Shown here piece after piece: positions 49,785 through 58,507 of a DNA stretch of 64,000 nt. Made by a program: the position numbers and the translations under genes. Source of the stretch: Shewanella aestuarii (GTDB lineage Bacteria > Pseudomonadota > Gammaproteobacteria > Enterobacterales > Shewanellaceae); the NCBI RefSeq assembly GCF_011765625.1, contig NZ_CP050313.1, positions 2,042,501 through 2,106,500 on the forward strand, given 5' to 3'. Positions within the stretch are counted from its first letter, which is position 1, and each line of letters starts with the position of its first letter. The notes beneath the pieces were generated by a model. The model did no database searches and was not told the origin of the DNA. It was given only the letters and a program-made list of their open reading frames with translations.

Positions 49785-50255
49785 TTAGCTTTGCTCCGGC
49801 AATTGCTTTTTGCGTCTCCAAGGCTCAATCGGCTGTTTGAAATATCTCCACCAGACGTAATTCCATGGAATACAGATCGCAATTAAGCAAATGCCAATTA
49901 AAGAGCCTTTTACACTGACGATTGTTGGAATTTCCTCACCTATTAACCAAGGTGGAAGCGCTACGACCAAAAGCCAAATGCCTTTCCAAACGATTTCATA
50001 AATCATTAATGGAAGAAATGCCAAAGGACGGAACATGCCACCAATTGCAAATAAGGCAAGGGCAAACAACATTGAATGGCCAAGTCCTCGCCAACGTGTC
50101 CATTCAGACGCACCCTCAAAAATATAAAGCAATTGATTTTTCCCCAGAACAAACACCATTCCAGCGAAAAATAATCTAAGCCCCCATATTTTCCAAAGTG
50201 GCACTATTGGCGCACCATTTTCTATTTCAATATCAATAACTGATTTACTATTCAT
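49785..50255 (-). CDS. Small membrane protein, unknown function
   Basis: 156 aa from the ATG at 50255 (MNSKSVIDIEIENG) with GAGG 6 nt upstream; the frame opens at 50273. Four hydrophobic segments are visible (IWGLRLFFAGMVFVLG, SMLFALALFAIGG, IWLLVVALPPWLIG, LIGICLIAICIPW), and the C-terminus is basic (EPWRRKKQ). I do not recognise a family. It is divergent from the AraC regulator at 50418, about 160 nt between starts, and so a plausible target of it. Confidence 0.75.
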   Translation of the reverse strand: MNSKSVIDIEIENGAPIVPLWKIWGLRLFFAGMVFVLGKNQLLYIFEGASEWTRWRGLGHSMLFALALFAIGGMFRPLAFLPLMIYEIVWKGIWLLVVALPPWLIGEEIPTIVSVKGSLIGICLIAICIPWNYVWWRYFKQPIEPWRRKKQLPEQS

Positions 50256-50417
50256 AACTAACCTCAATTTCATAATTCACCGCTATGGTGCCATCTATAA
50301 GGCTTTCATAAGCGTCTAATTTGAAAATCGATACACGAAAAAGGCAATAAACTAGAAGGATTTAAAAAAGAGGAGAGTTTATTTATAATTAACGAACAAT
50401 GTGTATGGAGTATAAAG

Positions 50418-51461
50418 TTGGAATTATTAAATTTTGCGCAATTATTAGTTGTTTTTGTCAGCCTAACTTTTGCTGTCATTCATTTTCAACTCAGAGAAAA
50501 GCACCTTTTTCATATCGTCTTTGCAATTTTTTGCGCCTCTACTGCCATGTACGTCGCATATAAATTAACCGGCAACTATTGGAGTCCTTATCATCATTTA
50601 ATCGGTATGTTTGGCATTTTTACCTCAAGTGGATATTGGTTATTTGCGCGCGCATTTTTTCGAAAAAGTAACCCCATCAATCACCATCATCTTCTATTTG
50701 TTGGGTTACTCTCATCATGCTTAATACTTTGGCACTTGATACAGTTTTTAGGAAAAATTTGGCTCACAAATTCTGAGTGGATTTCAGCGTTAGCAACCGT
50801 TTTAACTGAGCTAATTGATATCTTGTACCCTGGTATGCTCATTCTTATTTTTTGGGAAGGCTATCGAGTACTTAATAACACGACAGCAACTCAGCGAAAA
50901 ATAGCGACCATTTATCTGTCCTCGTTTGTTTTTTGTGTCTTCAGCGTTATGTTAATAGGAGCAACTCTGCCATCAGGCTTTATGGATGGAGCAGTACAAG
51001 ATTGGCTTTCGGCATTCGCATTTTTAGTAATACTAACTAGCACCCATAGTTTAATTCGTTTTCGCCAACATCTGCTTGAACAGAAAAGCAACTCGACACC
51101 ATCCGATGACGAAGAGAAGTTATTGGCTGCTCGCATTCAGGTATTACTGGTTGAGGAAAAACTTTTTTTGGAATCGAATTTACGTGTCGCTGATATAGCT
51201 CGCGAGTTAGACGTTCCAGAATATCGCATAAGAGCTGTCATGCTTAACCAATTCAATGCAAAAAACTTTAACCACTATGTAAATCAAATGCGGATTGAGC
51301 ATGCAAAAACGATATTAAAAGCACCTGACAAACAAGACTGGCCTGTACTTGTTGTTGGTATCGAAAGCGGTTTTGCGTCTGCCGCGCCCTTTACAAGAGC
51401 ATTTAAAGAATTTACTGGTTGCACTCCGGGGCAATACAGAAAGCAACAATCTTCAAATTAA
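50418..51461 (+). CDS. Membrane-anchored AraC-family regulator
   Basis: 347 aa from a TTG start with GGAG 7 nt upstream. Residues about 1-210 contain six to seven hydrophobic spans. The C-terminal AraC/XylS DNA-binding domain (about 235-345) has two helix-turn-helices (NLRVADIARELDVPEYRIRA and VVGIESGFASAAPFTRAF) and ends with FKEFTGCTPGQYRK. The layout, membrane sensor plus AraC domain, is a known bacterial type. The likely targets are the divergent membrane-protein genes at 48.9-50.3 kb. Confidence 0.88.
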   Translation: MELLNFAQLLVVFVSLTFAVIHFQLREKHLFHIVFAIFCASTAMYVAYKLTGNYWSPYHHLIGMFGIFTSSGYWLFARAFFRKSNPINHHHLLFVGLLSSCLILWHLIQFLGKIWLTNSEWISALATVLTELIDILYPGMLILIFWEGYRVLNNTTATQRKIATIYLSSFVFCVFSVMLIGATLPSGFMDGAVQDWLSAFAFLVILTSTHSLIRFRQHLLEQKSNSTPSDDEEKLLAARIQVLLVEEKLFLESNLRVADIARELDVPEYRIRAVMLNQFNAKNFNHYVNQMRIEHAKTILKAPDKQDWPVLVVGIESGFASAAPFTRAFKEFTGCTPGQYRKQQSSN

Positions 51462-51723
51462 AGGATTATTTAGTTGGTGATTAACCTAATTCCTTCGAAC
51501 AAATAGTTGGAGCTGAATGTAAGTCAGTTGACGGTTTTTTAGAACTTTTAAGCTAACTTACTTTGGGGCAGAAATGAGTTACAAATATCAACTTTTACAC
51601 GAAAATTCAGACACTAGCGACAATAAAAGTAACCACTCGCATCCACAGCAATCATTAAGGCTGGCAGGGCTAATCAAACTTCAATTAGTTTAGCCCTGGA
51701 TTTTTGACTTATATCAGTATCAG
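51462..51723. other. Convergent intergenic region between AraC gene and helicase gene
   Basis: About 260 nt. Possible weak hairpin near 51665-51700 (AGGGCTAAT and TTAGCCCTG arms) that could terminate both converging genes. Otherwise featureless. Confidence 0.5.
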
Positions 51724-53091
51724 TTAAAACTTTTCTAAATAACTCGTCAGAATCTTTGATTTAAACATAGACATTTGTAACTCTGAGACCGGTATATAGC
51801 GTTCATTTTGATTTAAATCTATTTTTCCTAGAGTAAGCTCTAAGTCAGTATTAATATAGAATGGATCTACTGCAGCTTTGACTGTTCCATCAGGATTAGA
51901 GTTATCAAAACTGTCAAGCAACTGAGTCGACTTTTTATAGACGTAACTTCCTGGTACTGCTGTGTCTAGTCGTTTTGCATACTCTACCAACTTAGGCTCT
52001 GCCAGCATAAACATATATGCAAGATTCGATTGCGACTTAGTGACTCGTATAATCCTGCCCAAAATCTGCCTAAAATAAAGTTCGGTGGTGACATCAGTAA
52101 GATTACAGCACACTTGTAATCTTGGTATGTCGGTTCCTTCGCTTATCATGGCAATACTGATGATCCATTCTGATACCCCATTTTTAAAGTGATTAATTAA
52201 CTCTGGAGAATCATCCTGTCGACAAGAAACAAGAGTGGATGTTTTGTTAAAATGTCCATTTAAAATGGCTTGGATTTGTAAGGCATGTTGATAAGAGGAT
52301 GCTACGATTAAACCGCCTGCATTTGGTGCATTCATTCGCAGTTTATCAAGCTTGCTTATGCTTTCAGATAGCAAGTGTTTGATGACCTCTGGGTGCTTTA
52401 TAATGGCTTGGTAACTAATATTACCTTCTTCAATTAAAGTCTCTAAATTATGGTAAGTACTTAACTGATCATGGTTTTTTACTACCACTTGTTCAATATC
52501 AATCGCCGTTATTTGCGGCATTCTGCAGACATTATCTCTAATAGCCTCTGTAATATCATATGAAAAATCACAGATAATATTCCCATCAGGATCAGTATAT
52601 TTTGCAAACGGTATTGGAAGAGTATCTGTGCGCCAAGGGGTGCCCGTTAACGACAAAGTGTAAGTTGCTAAGTTTTGAATAGTCGCAAGAATTTGCATTC
52701 CCCAAGCATTAGCGGGTGAATCACCATCCCCTGCGCAATGATGAATTTCATCGAATATAACTAAGACTCTGCTGTTACTTAAATCATTAATCAAGTCAGT
52801 AGTGTTTATAAGAGAATGATATGTTCTTGATATCCCTAAAGCGCCCAACCTTCCGTTGAATTTTCGATGTAATACTTGTTCAAAAGTGTGTTCAATGCTT
52901 TGACAGACTATACGAGAAGGTGAAAAGCAAACAATAAAATCAATTTTGTCATTATCGATAAGCCCTTTACCAATATACCCAGCTGTAATGGTTTTCCCTG
53001 CACCTGGTGATGCAAGTAAAAGATAGCTAGATTGATGCTTATAAGCTTCTATTGCATGCTGTACACACTGTTTTTGCCACTCCCTTAACAT
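51724..53091 (-). CDS. Superfamily 2 DEAD/DEAH helicase, probable defence protein
   Basis: 455 aa. Motif Q-like LREWQKQCVQHAI, Walker A SPGAGKT (28-34), DEIH box (114-117), motif III SLTGTPWR (148-153), motif V-like ISIAMISEGTDIPRLQ and motif VI FRQILGRIIRVT are all present, as in restriction-type (ResIII) helicases. No nuclease or methylase domain is fused, and the C-terminal 70 residues are of unknown fold. It overlaps the upstream gene by 7 nt, so the two are co-translated, and a Xre regulator is divergent from the pair. The set looks like a small defence or element-maintenance module, but I cannot match it to a named system. Confidence 0.85.
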   Translation of the reverse strand: MLREWQKQCVQHAIEAYKHQSSYLLLASPGAGKTITAGYIGKGLIDNDKIDFIVCFSPSRIVCQSIEHTFEQVLHRKFNGRLGALGISRTYHSLINTTDLINDLSNSRVLVIFDEIHHCAGDGDSPANAWGMQILATIQNLATYTLSLTGTPWRTDTLPIPFAKYTDPDGNIICDFSYDITEAIRDNVCRMPQITAIDIEQVVVKNHDQLSTYHNLETLIEEGNISYQAIIKHPEVIKHLLSESISKLDKLRMNAPNAGGLIVASSYQHALQIQAILNGHFNKTSTLVSCRQDDSPELINHFKNGVSEWIISIAMISEGTDIPRLQVCCNLTDVTTELYFRQILGRIIRVTKSQSNLAYMFMLAEPKLVEYAKRLDTAVPGSYVYKKSTQLLDSFDNSNPDGTVKAAVDPFYINTDLELTLGKIDLNQNERYIPVSELQMSMFKSKILTSYLEKF

Positions 53092-53612
53092 GTCATACTT
53101 TCCTTAGCCTCTGTTGCTTTAATGATTTTTTTGATCGCATTGAGACGACCATACAAATCTGCAGCGCTGTCCCGAGAGGACTCTAGAAGTGGCAGTATTT
53201 CTTTATGATTTTGAGGGTATTTTTGTAAATATCCCTGATAAGTCTCTATTTCACCTAATATTAACTTTAATTCTGAGTTTGTTTTCAACTCCTGATTACG
53301 CAAGTCTTTTGATATTGAATTCTTGCATAAGGACACTTCAGTTTTTTTGGATTCAATAACGGCATTTATAGAAGTTAAAAGCGTATCGGTGATTAAATAG
53401 GCTCTATTAGGGCTCTCACCTGTAGCAATGATGAGGTTTTCTTTAGTCAAAACATGAATGTTTCTAGCGATAAAACCTGTTGCTTGCTCATTTGTAAGTA
53501 ATAGGTTTTTTTCTGCTAATTCTATGAATTTCTTACGACTAATTGGGTTCTCTTGTACTTTTTTAAGTAGTTCTTTGAATTTTAGATTCAAAGAAATTGA
53601 TTCGCTTGACAT
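53085..53612 (-). CDS. Helicase partner protein: winged-helix-like N-terminus and coiled coil
   Basis: 175 aa. Residues about 20-85 (ISRKKFIELAEKNLLLTNEQ to SPNRAYLITDTL) look like a winged helix-turn-helix by helix-strand pattern. About 90-165 is polar and helical, probably a coiled coil (EIETYQGYLQKYPQNHKEIL region). No family recognised. Its stop overlaps the helicase start (ATGTTAA shared), indicating a stable partnership. A DNA-recognition or regulatory subunit is the simplest guess. Confidence 0.7.
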   Translation of the reverse strand: MSSESISLNLKFKELLKKVQENPISRKKFIELAEKNLLLTNEQATGFIARNIHVLTKENLIIATGESPNRAYLITDTLLTSINAVIESKKTEVSLCKNSISKDLRNQELKTNSELKLILGEIETYQGYLQKYPQNHKEILPLLESSRDSAADLYGRLNAIKKIIKATEAKESMTC

Positions 53613-53713
53613 GTTTCGATCTCAAAAATATAAAAACTTAGGATTGCTAAGTATACATAAATAAGTAAAACTTAGACAATCTAAGTACGAGAGATTTTTA
53701 TGATGACAATAAA

Positions 53714-54025
53714 TTGTATAACAGCCCAATCCCCGAACGCCTCAAACTGGCTCGGAAAAAACTTGGTATTTCACAAAAAGAACTTGGAATAAGAGTCGGT
53801 ATGGATGAGAGTTCAGCCAGTGGCCGCATGAATCACTACGAAAAAGGTCGACATGTTCCAGATATTCAATCGTTAAAAAAAATGGCGAATGAGTTGAATG
53901 TGCCGTTGAATTACTTTTTTTGTGAAGATGACCAAAGTGCGGAATTAGCTATTGTTATTGCATCACTAAGTGATGATGAAAAAAGCTTACTATTAAAAAC
54001 ACTCAAACAGGGCTCAGGTGAATAG
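53714..54025 (+). CDS. Xre-family transcriptional regulator
   Basis: 103 aa. The HTH_3 domain spans about 8-62 (RLKLARKKLGISQKELGIRV, ASGRMNHYEKGRHVPDIQSL and a following NELNVPLNYFFC), with a short acidic tail, a compact Xre type common on islands. Divergent from the helicase pair (about 100 nt between starts), so probably its repressor. The start is uncertain. TTG at 53714 has no ribosome site, while ATG ATG at 53701-53706 is out of frame by one base and would give a natural N-terminus if a base were missing. Upstream TTTTATGATGAC suggests that possibility. Confidence 0.85.
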   Translation: MYNSPIPERLKLARKKLGISQKELGIRVGMDESSASGRMNHYEKGRHVPDIQSLKKMANELNVPLNYFFCEDDQSAELAIVIASLSDDEKSLLLKTLKQGSGE

Positions 54026-54620
54026 TTGAGCCCTGTTAAGTTCGCACATTTAATCACCCGATCATCAAATATCATATTCAATTTTTTCTAGATATTTCAG
54101 TAATATGTTGGAACAGTGATGAGATTAAGCAATTTACTTTGTTGGTATCGCTGTTGATATAGGCTCAGAAGAGCCTATATCAACATGCCAATTTATTAAA
54201 AATACTGGCAGCTTGTTGCGAAGTGCCGTCGCCGCATTTGTAAATGCTCACAATATTGAGTTAGTTCTTGCTGCGAACCCACAGGTCCATTGAGTAGCTG
54301 GCCAAAATCAGTTGTCAGTTTTAGCCCGTTGCCTTGATTGATGTGGGTGGCACTTATTTTTTCTTAGGCCACTGTTGTCTTGTGCGGTGTATAATAGTTA
54401 TCTAAAAATGATTACAATTAGAATACTTTTAGTAACCTAGCCCAAGCATGAGTTGAAATGACTCATACGATAGGCTCCAAAGACAGATTTCATGATGAGT
54501 TTTTCTGAGGCCAAAGTCGGCTTACTTTTATCGTCACAATTCAAAGCCAACACATTTTAGGGGCAATTTCATTTTAAGTGCTTTAATCAATGTCGGACCT
54601 TTCACCGCATTTCATATTTG
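54026..54620. other. 600-bp gap with integrase 3' remnant
   Basis: At 54030-54104 lies a diverged copy of the 3' end of the tRNA-proximal integrase (see separate entry). A short open stretch on the minus strand near 54200-54360 (containing NGLKLTTDFGQLLNGPVG) looks protein-like but has no start and no family I recognise, and may be another gene scrap. The remainder is AT-rich. Confidence 0.5.
54030..54104 (-). pseudogene. Remnant of a second integrase C-terminus
   Basis: Encodes LLKYLEKIEYDI plus stop, versus LLQYLEKIEYDI at the end of the integrase at 55522. The 41 bp at 54048-54088 are identical to 55505-55545, and flanking bases on both sides match with scattered differences. It is therefore a homologous but not identical copy, from a related element rather than a recent duplication. 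Confidence 0.75.
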
Positions 54621-55223
54621 TTAAATTCGTTGAGCGACTACTGAGTATATGTGCCAGAAAGTTGGAGAACCATTTGATAACTTGCCAGAAACTCTATGCT
54701 CAGTGAACTTTAATATGTTAAAACCGTCAAATAGAGCTTTAAGTGCATGTTCCTGAAAAACTAGGACATCTGGCCAATATGCACCTTTATTTATATCACC
54801 ACTTGCCATAGAATCTTCTGGTCCGAGAAATGATCCGCAAAAAATGCCATTTTGCACAAGTGCGCCAGAAATATTGGCCCAAACATTGTCGAAATCCTCT
54901 TGTCGACAGAAGAATAGGCTAGCATCAGCGTTTATTAGAGATGCAGAAGGATAGTTAAAAGAGGTAAAGCTATCTTTTGTAAGAATCACTTTATCGTCTA
55001 CTCCAAATCTTTCCTCACATATAGAAATAGCTTGAGATTCGATGTCAAAAGCGTAAACAGTAAATCCTTGTTTGCGTAAATACAAAATATCTGAGCCAGC
55101 GCCACAACCACAGTCGATGGCAACGCTTGCATGCTTCATCTTGCTTACTGCAAAAACAAGATCGTCCCGAGTATCACGATTTTTAGTGTTTTGGAAATAG
55201 GCAAATATTTGGTCGGTTGTCAT
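54621..55223 (-). CDS. Class I SAM-dependent methyltransferase
   Basis: 200 aa. Motif I is AIDCGCGAGSDILYL (about 35-49), the acidic residue ending strand 2 is in VYAFDIESQA, and a later NADASLFFCRQEDF matches the motif II/III region. The whole resembles TehB/UbiE-like small-molecule methyltransferases. Substrate unknown. No N6-adenine (DPPY) or cytosine (PC) motif is present, so it is not the modification partner of a restriction system. Isolated gene between two related integrase 3' ends, possibly a separately acquired cassette. Confidence 0.85.
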   Translation of the reverse strand: MTTDQIFAYFQNTKNRDTRDDLVFAVSKMKHASVAIDCGCGAGSDILYLRKQGFTVYAFDIESQAISICEERFGVDDKVILTKDSFTSFNYPSASLINADASLFFCRQEDFDNVWANISGALVQNGIFCGSFLGPEDSMASGDINKGAYWPDVLVFQEHALKALFDGFNILKFTEHRVSGKLSNGSPTFWHIYSVVAQRI

Positions 55224-55521
55224 CTAGGAATCCATGCAACAATAAGTAGTTAAAAATGCTTGAGCATTATTGGTGAAGCACGAACTTAATCAAGCTATTT
55301 TAGTCAACTAATTTTAACTTATTGTATATAAATGGAAACTATTAAACTCTAATTCCAATTTTGGAAGCGGGTAGCTTTTCCAATTCGGCAAGCAAAGATT
55401 TACAGACATTACTAAAATTTGGTCAAAGTTGAATGAAGTTGGCCGAGAGTCTCGAAACTGATTTGTAGCAAGACCTTGTTAGCTTTGCCCTGTTATGTCC
55501 TCAAATTTAATCACCCGATCA
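55224..55521. other. Gap between methyltransferase and integrase
   Basis: About 300 nt, AT-rich. Nothing recognised beyond the right copy of the integrase-end repeat (from 55487). Confidence 0.4.
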
Positions 55522-56852
55522 TCAAATATCATATTCAATTTTTTCAAGGTATTGCAGTAATGCTTTAACCTGAACATCTTTGCCATAGCGGCCGTAGGTG
55601 ATGTTTGGGTTACTGTGCCCTACCAATTGCGCGACAATATGCTCACTGACATCTAATTTCTTCATTTCATCTATAAATGTGTGTCTAAAACCGTATGAAG
55701 TCGGACGTTGATTCGACTTCATCCCTATTTGGCTTTGCAGTTTAGCTAACTGTTTACAATAGGTTTTTGACCAATCTTCATTGCCCCCGACTGGCTTATA
55801 ATCAAATAACTGGGGTTGGCATTGTCGTTGTGTGACAAATTCAATGAAGCCTTGCGCTATCAGTTTGGGATGAATGGGCGTAGTTCGTTTAGCATTAGGT
55901 TTTTAAGGCGCTGGTTATCACCGCTATCATCAATGTTAATGCAATAAATGCCGTCCATTAGCTTAATATTACTAGGTCTAAGCTGACACGCCTCTGATGG
56001 CCTTAAACCACCATAAAGCATCAATCGGGTGACCCACTTAAAATCGGGTGTTGAAGCGTTAAATTCAGCTGAGTGTAAAAGCCTTTTTAATTCGCTCGCA
56101 TCCCAACGGTCTCTTTCTTGGTTGGCTTTCACTTTGGGCTTTTGCCCTACTGTCACGTTTTCAAAAGGATTTTGATTGCAGTAGTTCATTAACTGACACC
56201 ATTTAAAAAACTGAAAGACAGCCGCTAAATATTCTTTATTGCTTTTGTAGCTTCTGCCTTGCGTGAGTAGCTCATCACGGTACTTCATCGCATCGGCAGA
56301 GGTGATGTCGTTAGTGCAAATTGCTTGGGTATTTTTTGATGACCGGTTAGCTATTATTGGCAATAGCTCAATGAAGTGGCGGGTTCGCTGTGAGAGTTGT
56401 TTAATCGACAGTGGCCTAATGCCTGATTTCTGTTTTGAAACAACAAATTCGACTAATGCTTCATCAAGGGTAACAGCAGGCATTGCTTGGACTATAGCCG
56501 TGGTTTCTCGGTGTTCATACAGCTTTGTTTCTCTGATGGGGATTTTGTGCCCCTTCGCTTGCGCAGTGCTGGCTGAATTGTTGTTATCAAACTCAGCACG
56601 TATCTCGTTTATCACTTCATCGACGTAACGAATAAAGTCATTGATACGGGTTTTGTGGTCTATTGAATTAATGATTCTTTTCAGTGTGCCAGCAACATCA
56701 ATGTTACGAATGACCGCCTCTGCTCTGTCAGAGGTTAATAGCGACACTTTAACATCAAAAGGAAAGCCTTTATCACGGAGTGACTTGGCTAAACAGATAC
56801 GTGTGAAATACACGTTATTGGGGGCTCGATAAAGGTACATTGTCTGAGTCAA
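55522..56852 (-). pseudogene. tRNA-Ser-associated tyrosine recombinase (integrase), frameshifted
   Basis: The element's own integrase. The N-terminal DUF6538-like domain is MYLYRAPNNVYFTRICLAKS. A SAM-like core-binding region follows at about 125-240, and the catalytic Arg lies in MLYGGLRPSEACQL. At 55861-55872 the frame breaks (IPN then stop). Adding one base restores PKLIAQGFIEFVTQRQ and the rest, leading into the second frame (55522-55722), which has SYGFRHTF, LVGHSNPNITYG and the catalytic Tyr (RYGKD). Start probably ATG 56840 (TTG 56852 alternative). It sits 75-90 bp from tRNA-Ser, reading away from it. Confidence 0.88.
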
Positions 56853-56953
56853 TCCTCTTGGAAAGCCTCTCTAACGCCAAAAACAAAAAAAGCCGTTGAT
56901 AATCAACGGCTTCTTTCGTATTTAATATGGCGGAGGGATAGGGATTTGAACCC
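56834..56953 (-). repeat. Right copy of the 120-bp island-end repeat
   Basis: Identical to 35294-35413. Covers the integrase start region, the tRNA-Ser terminator and the last 26 bp of tRNA-Ser (56928-56953), which is the probable crossover core. Confidence 0.9.
56889..56915 (-). terminator. tRNA-Ser terminator
   Basis: AAGCCGTTGAT and ATCAACGGCTT form a tight hairpin. On the minus strand it is followed by a seven-T run, 12-15 nt after the tRNA's CCA. The same hairpin is duplicated at the left end of the island (about 35349-35375). Confidence 0.85.
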
Positions 56954-57017
56954 TAGAACGGGGTAAACCGTTGCCGGTTTTCAAGACCGGTGCATTCGAC
57001 CACTCTGCCATCCCTCC
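56928..57017 (-). tRNA. tRNA-Ser (UGA)
   Basis: 90 nt with encoded CCA. The acceptor arms GGAGGGA and TCCCTCC pair. The anticodon loop CTTGAAA gives TGA. A long variable arm (CAACGGTTTACCCCGTTCT region) is typical of serine tRNAs. Its 3' end is the island integration site and has been rebuilt by the element. Confidence 0.97.
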
Positions 57018-57107
57018 GAACGCCGCGAATAATATGACAACCAGATTAACCTGTAAAGCCCTATTTAAAAAATAATTACTCGGCTGACGATTTAAAAGTC
57101 AAATTGT

Positions 57108-58394
57108 TTAGTCTTTAAACTTTCTTAACGCAACGCTTGCAGGATCTGGCATAACAAATGACTGCCTTAATGCCGACCATGATTTAAAACCACTTGCATA
57201 TAAAGCACAAAATACCATTACTGCTGACACTAAAATACCAAAACCAATTGCTTGTTCACCTGCTGACGCAAAAGCTGCAACAATACTTGATGCGCCAAAT
57301 GCAATCGAGATTTGAATAAAGTTTTGTAAACCAGCAGCTTTGGCTGCATCATTTTTAAATGTTTGCAGGGCATTGTTCACAACAATTGGGTATATTGCGC
57401 CGTTAGCAGCAGCCAAAAATGCAAACACAATTAATAATGGGTAGATACTGGTCATTTTAACAGCTAAGGTCATCACTGAGATAAGCAGTGCGCTGGCAAA
57501 AAATAATCCTAATTGAATTCTTAATGCCTTGGCGCTACCAAAACGGTTAATTAATAATTTGCCACCATAACCGCCTAAAATAAACATAATCGTCTGCGGA
57601 ATAAAGCTTAAGCCGATTGCAGTTGCATCATAACCAAACTTGTCCATCACTGCTGGCCATAAAGTCAAATATGAGAAAAATGCACCCGAACATGCGGCAA
57701 ATATCATCACATTGCCCACATAAAATGGATTGCTGAGCATTTGACGAAAGCTCATTGATTTCGCTTCTTCTGTCGAGTTTGCTGTTATGTTTAATTTGCA
57801 AGCCTTGCTTGGATTATCCGCTTTTACAAACACTTGAGTTAACAACACAAGTACAGCACCTAAAATGGCTAAACAGATAAAAATACTCTGCCAGCCCCAA
57901 CTAGATAAAAAGAATGCACCAATCAAAGGGGCTACAGCTGGAGACAAAGCCACTAACGGCATGATGTTGGATAACACTTTTTGTGATTCATCAGCATCGT
58001 ACTTTTCAATCACTAATGCTTGCCAAATTACACTGGCACTACAAACCCCAATCGCTTGAAAGAAGCGCCCAATATTCATCACCATAATAGATTCGCTTAC
58101 GGCAATTAAAGCAGTTGCCGCAACAAAAACGCCTAAACCAAACAGAAGTGAGTTACGTTTACCCCACTTTTCCACTAATGCACCGTATAACAATTGTCCC
58201 ATAGCCAATCCAGCAAGGAATATTGTAAGTGACATAGCCACTTCACTGGTCGATGCATCAAATGAGCTTTCAATTGATTTAAATGCAGGCAAATACATAT
58301 CTGTTGCAATAAAACACAACATACTTAGTACTGTTAGATAGAGGAAAAAGCCAAATTTGCTTATAATACTTGGCGTAAATGATTGATTAGTCAT
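57108..58394 (-). CDS. punC: MFS transporter of the Bcr/CflA group, purine transporter PunC
   Basis: About 428 aa, twelve hydrophobic spans. The signature after TM2 is LYGALVEKWGKRNSLL. The sequence type is that of E. coli YdhC (PunC), a purine nucleoside/base transporter, and the divergent LysR gene is clearly its PunR partner, which supports the name. ATG at 58394 (MTNQSFTPS) preferred over GTG at 58403. Immediately follows tRNA-Ser on the same strand. Core gene flanking the island. Confidence 0.85.
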   Translation of the reverse strand: MTNQSFTPSIISKFGFFLYLTVLSMLCFIATDMYLPAFKSIESSFDASTSEVAMSLTIFLAGLAMGQLLYGALVEKWGKRNSLLFGLGVFVAATALIAVSESIMVMNIGRFFQAIGVCSASVIWQALVIEKYDADESQKVLSNIMPLVALSPAVAPLIGAFFLSSWGWQSIFICLAILGAVLVLLTQVFVKADNPSKACKLNITANSTEEAKSMSFRQMLSNPFYVGNVMIFAACSGAFFSYLTLWPAVMDKFGYDATAIGLSFIPQTIMFILGGYGGKLLINRFGSAKALRIQLGLFFASALLISVMTLAVKMTSIYPLLIVFAFLAAANGAIYPIVVNNALQTFKNDAAKAAGLQNFIQISIAFGASSIVAAFASAGEQAIGFGILVSAVMVFCALYASGFKSWSALRQSFVMPDPASVALRKFKD

Positions 58395-58507
58395 AATCGA
58401 CACTCAGTTAATTGAAATTAAGCGGCATTTTAATTATTAGTTTGGCTGGCGTGAAACGTTATATTTTGCATACTGCCTTCAAAATAAATCACAGCAAGGA
58501 TCCTTAT
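58395..58507. promoter_or_regulatory. punC-punR divergent control region
   Basis: 113 bp between the two start codons must hold both promoters and the LysR-type operator. It contains partial T-N11-A-like palindromes, but I do not assign an exact site. Confidence 0.45.

Larger units (their letters stand above)
35414..56953. mobile_element. 21.5-kb genomic island integrated at tRNA-Ser(UGA)
   Basis: Bounded by a 120-bp perfect direct repeat whose copies are 21,540 bp apart and include the 3' end of tRNA-Ser. The tRNA-proximal end carries a tyrosine recombinase (interrupted), and the whole stretch holds IS wrecks, gene scraps, repeats and accessory genes between core genes on both sides. A second recombinase joined to a relaxase-like protein suggests it was once mobilisable. 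Cargo includes a GH13 lipoprotein, three c-di-GMP enzymes, a helicase/Xre module and a methyltransferase. Confidence 0.87.

Noticed and set aside
54621..55223. Methyltransferase as modification partner of a restriction system with the helicase at 51.7 kb
   Set aside because: No DNA-methylase catalytic motif, no specificity or nuclease subunit, and separated by the Xre gene and an integrase remnant.
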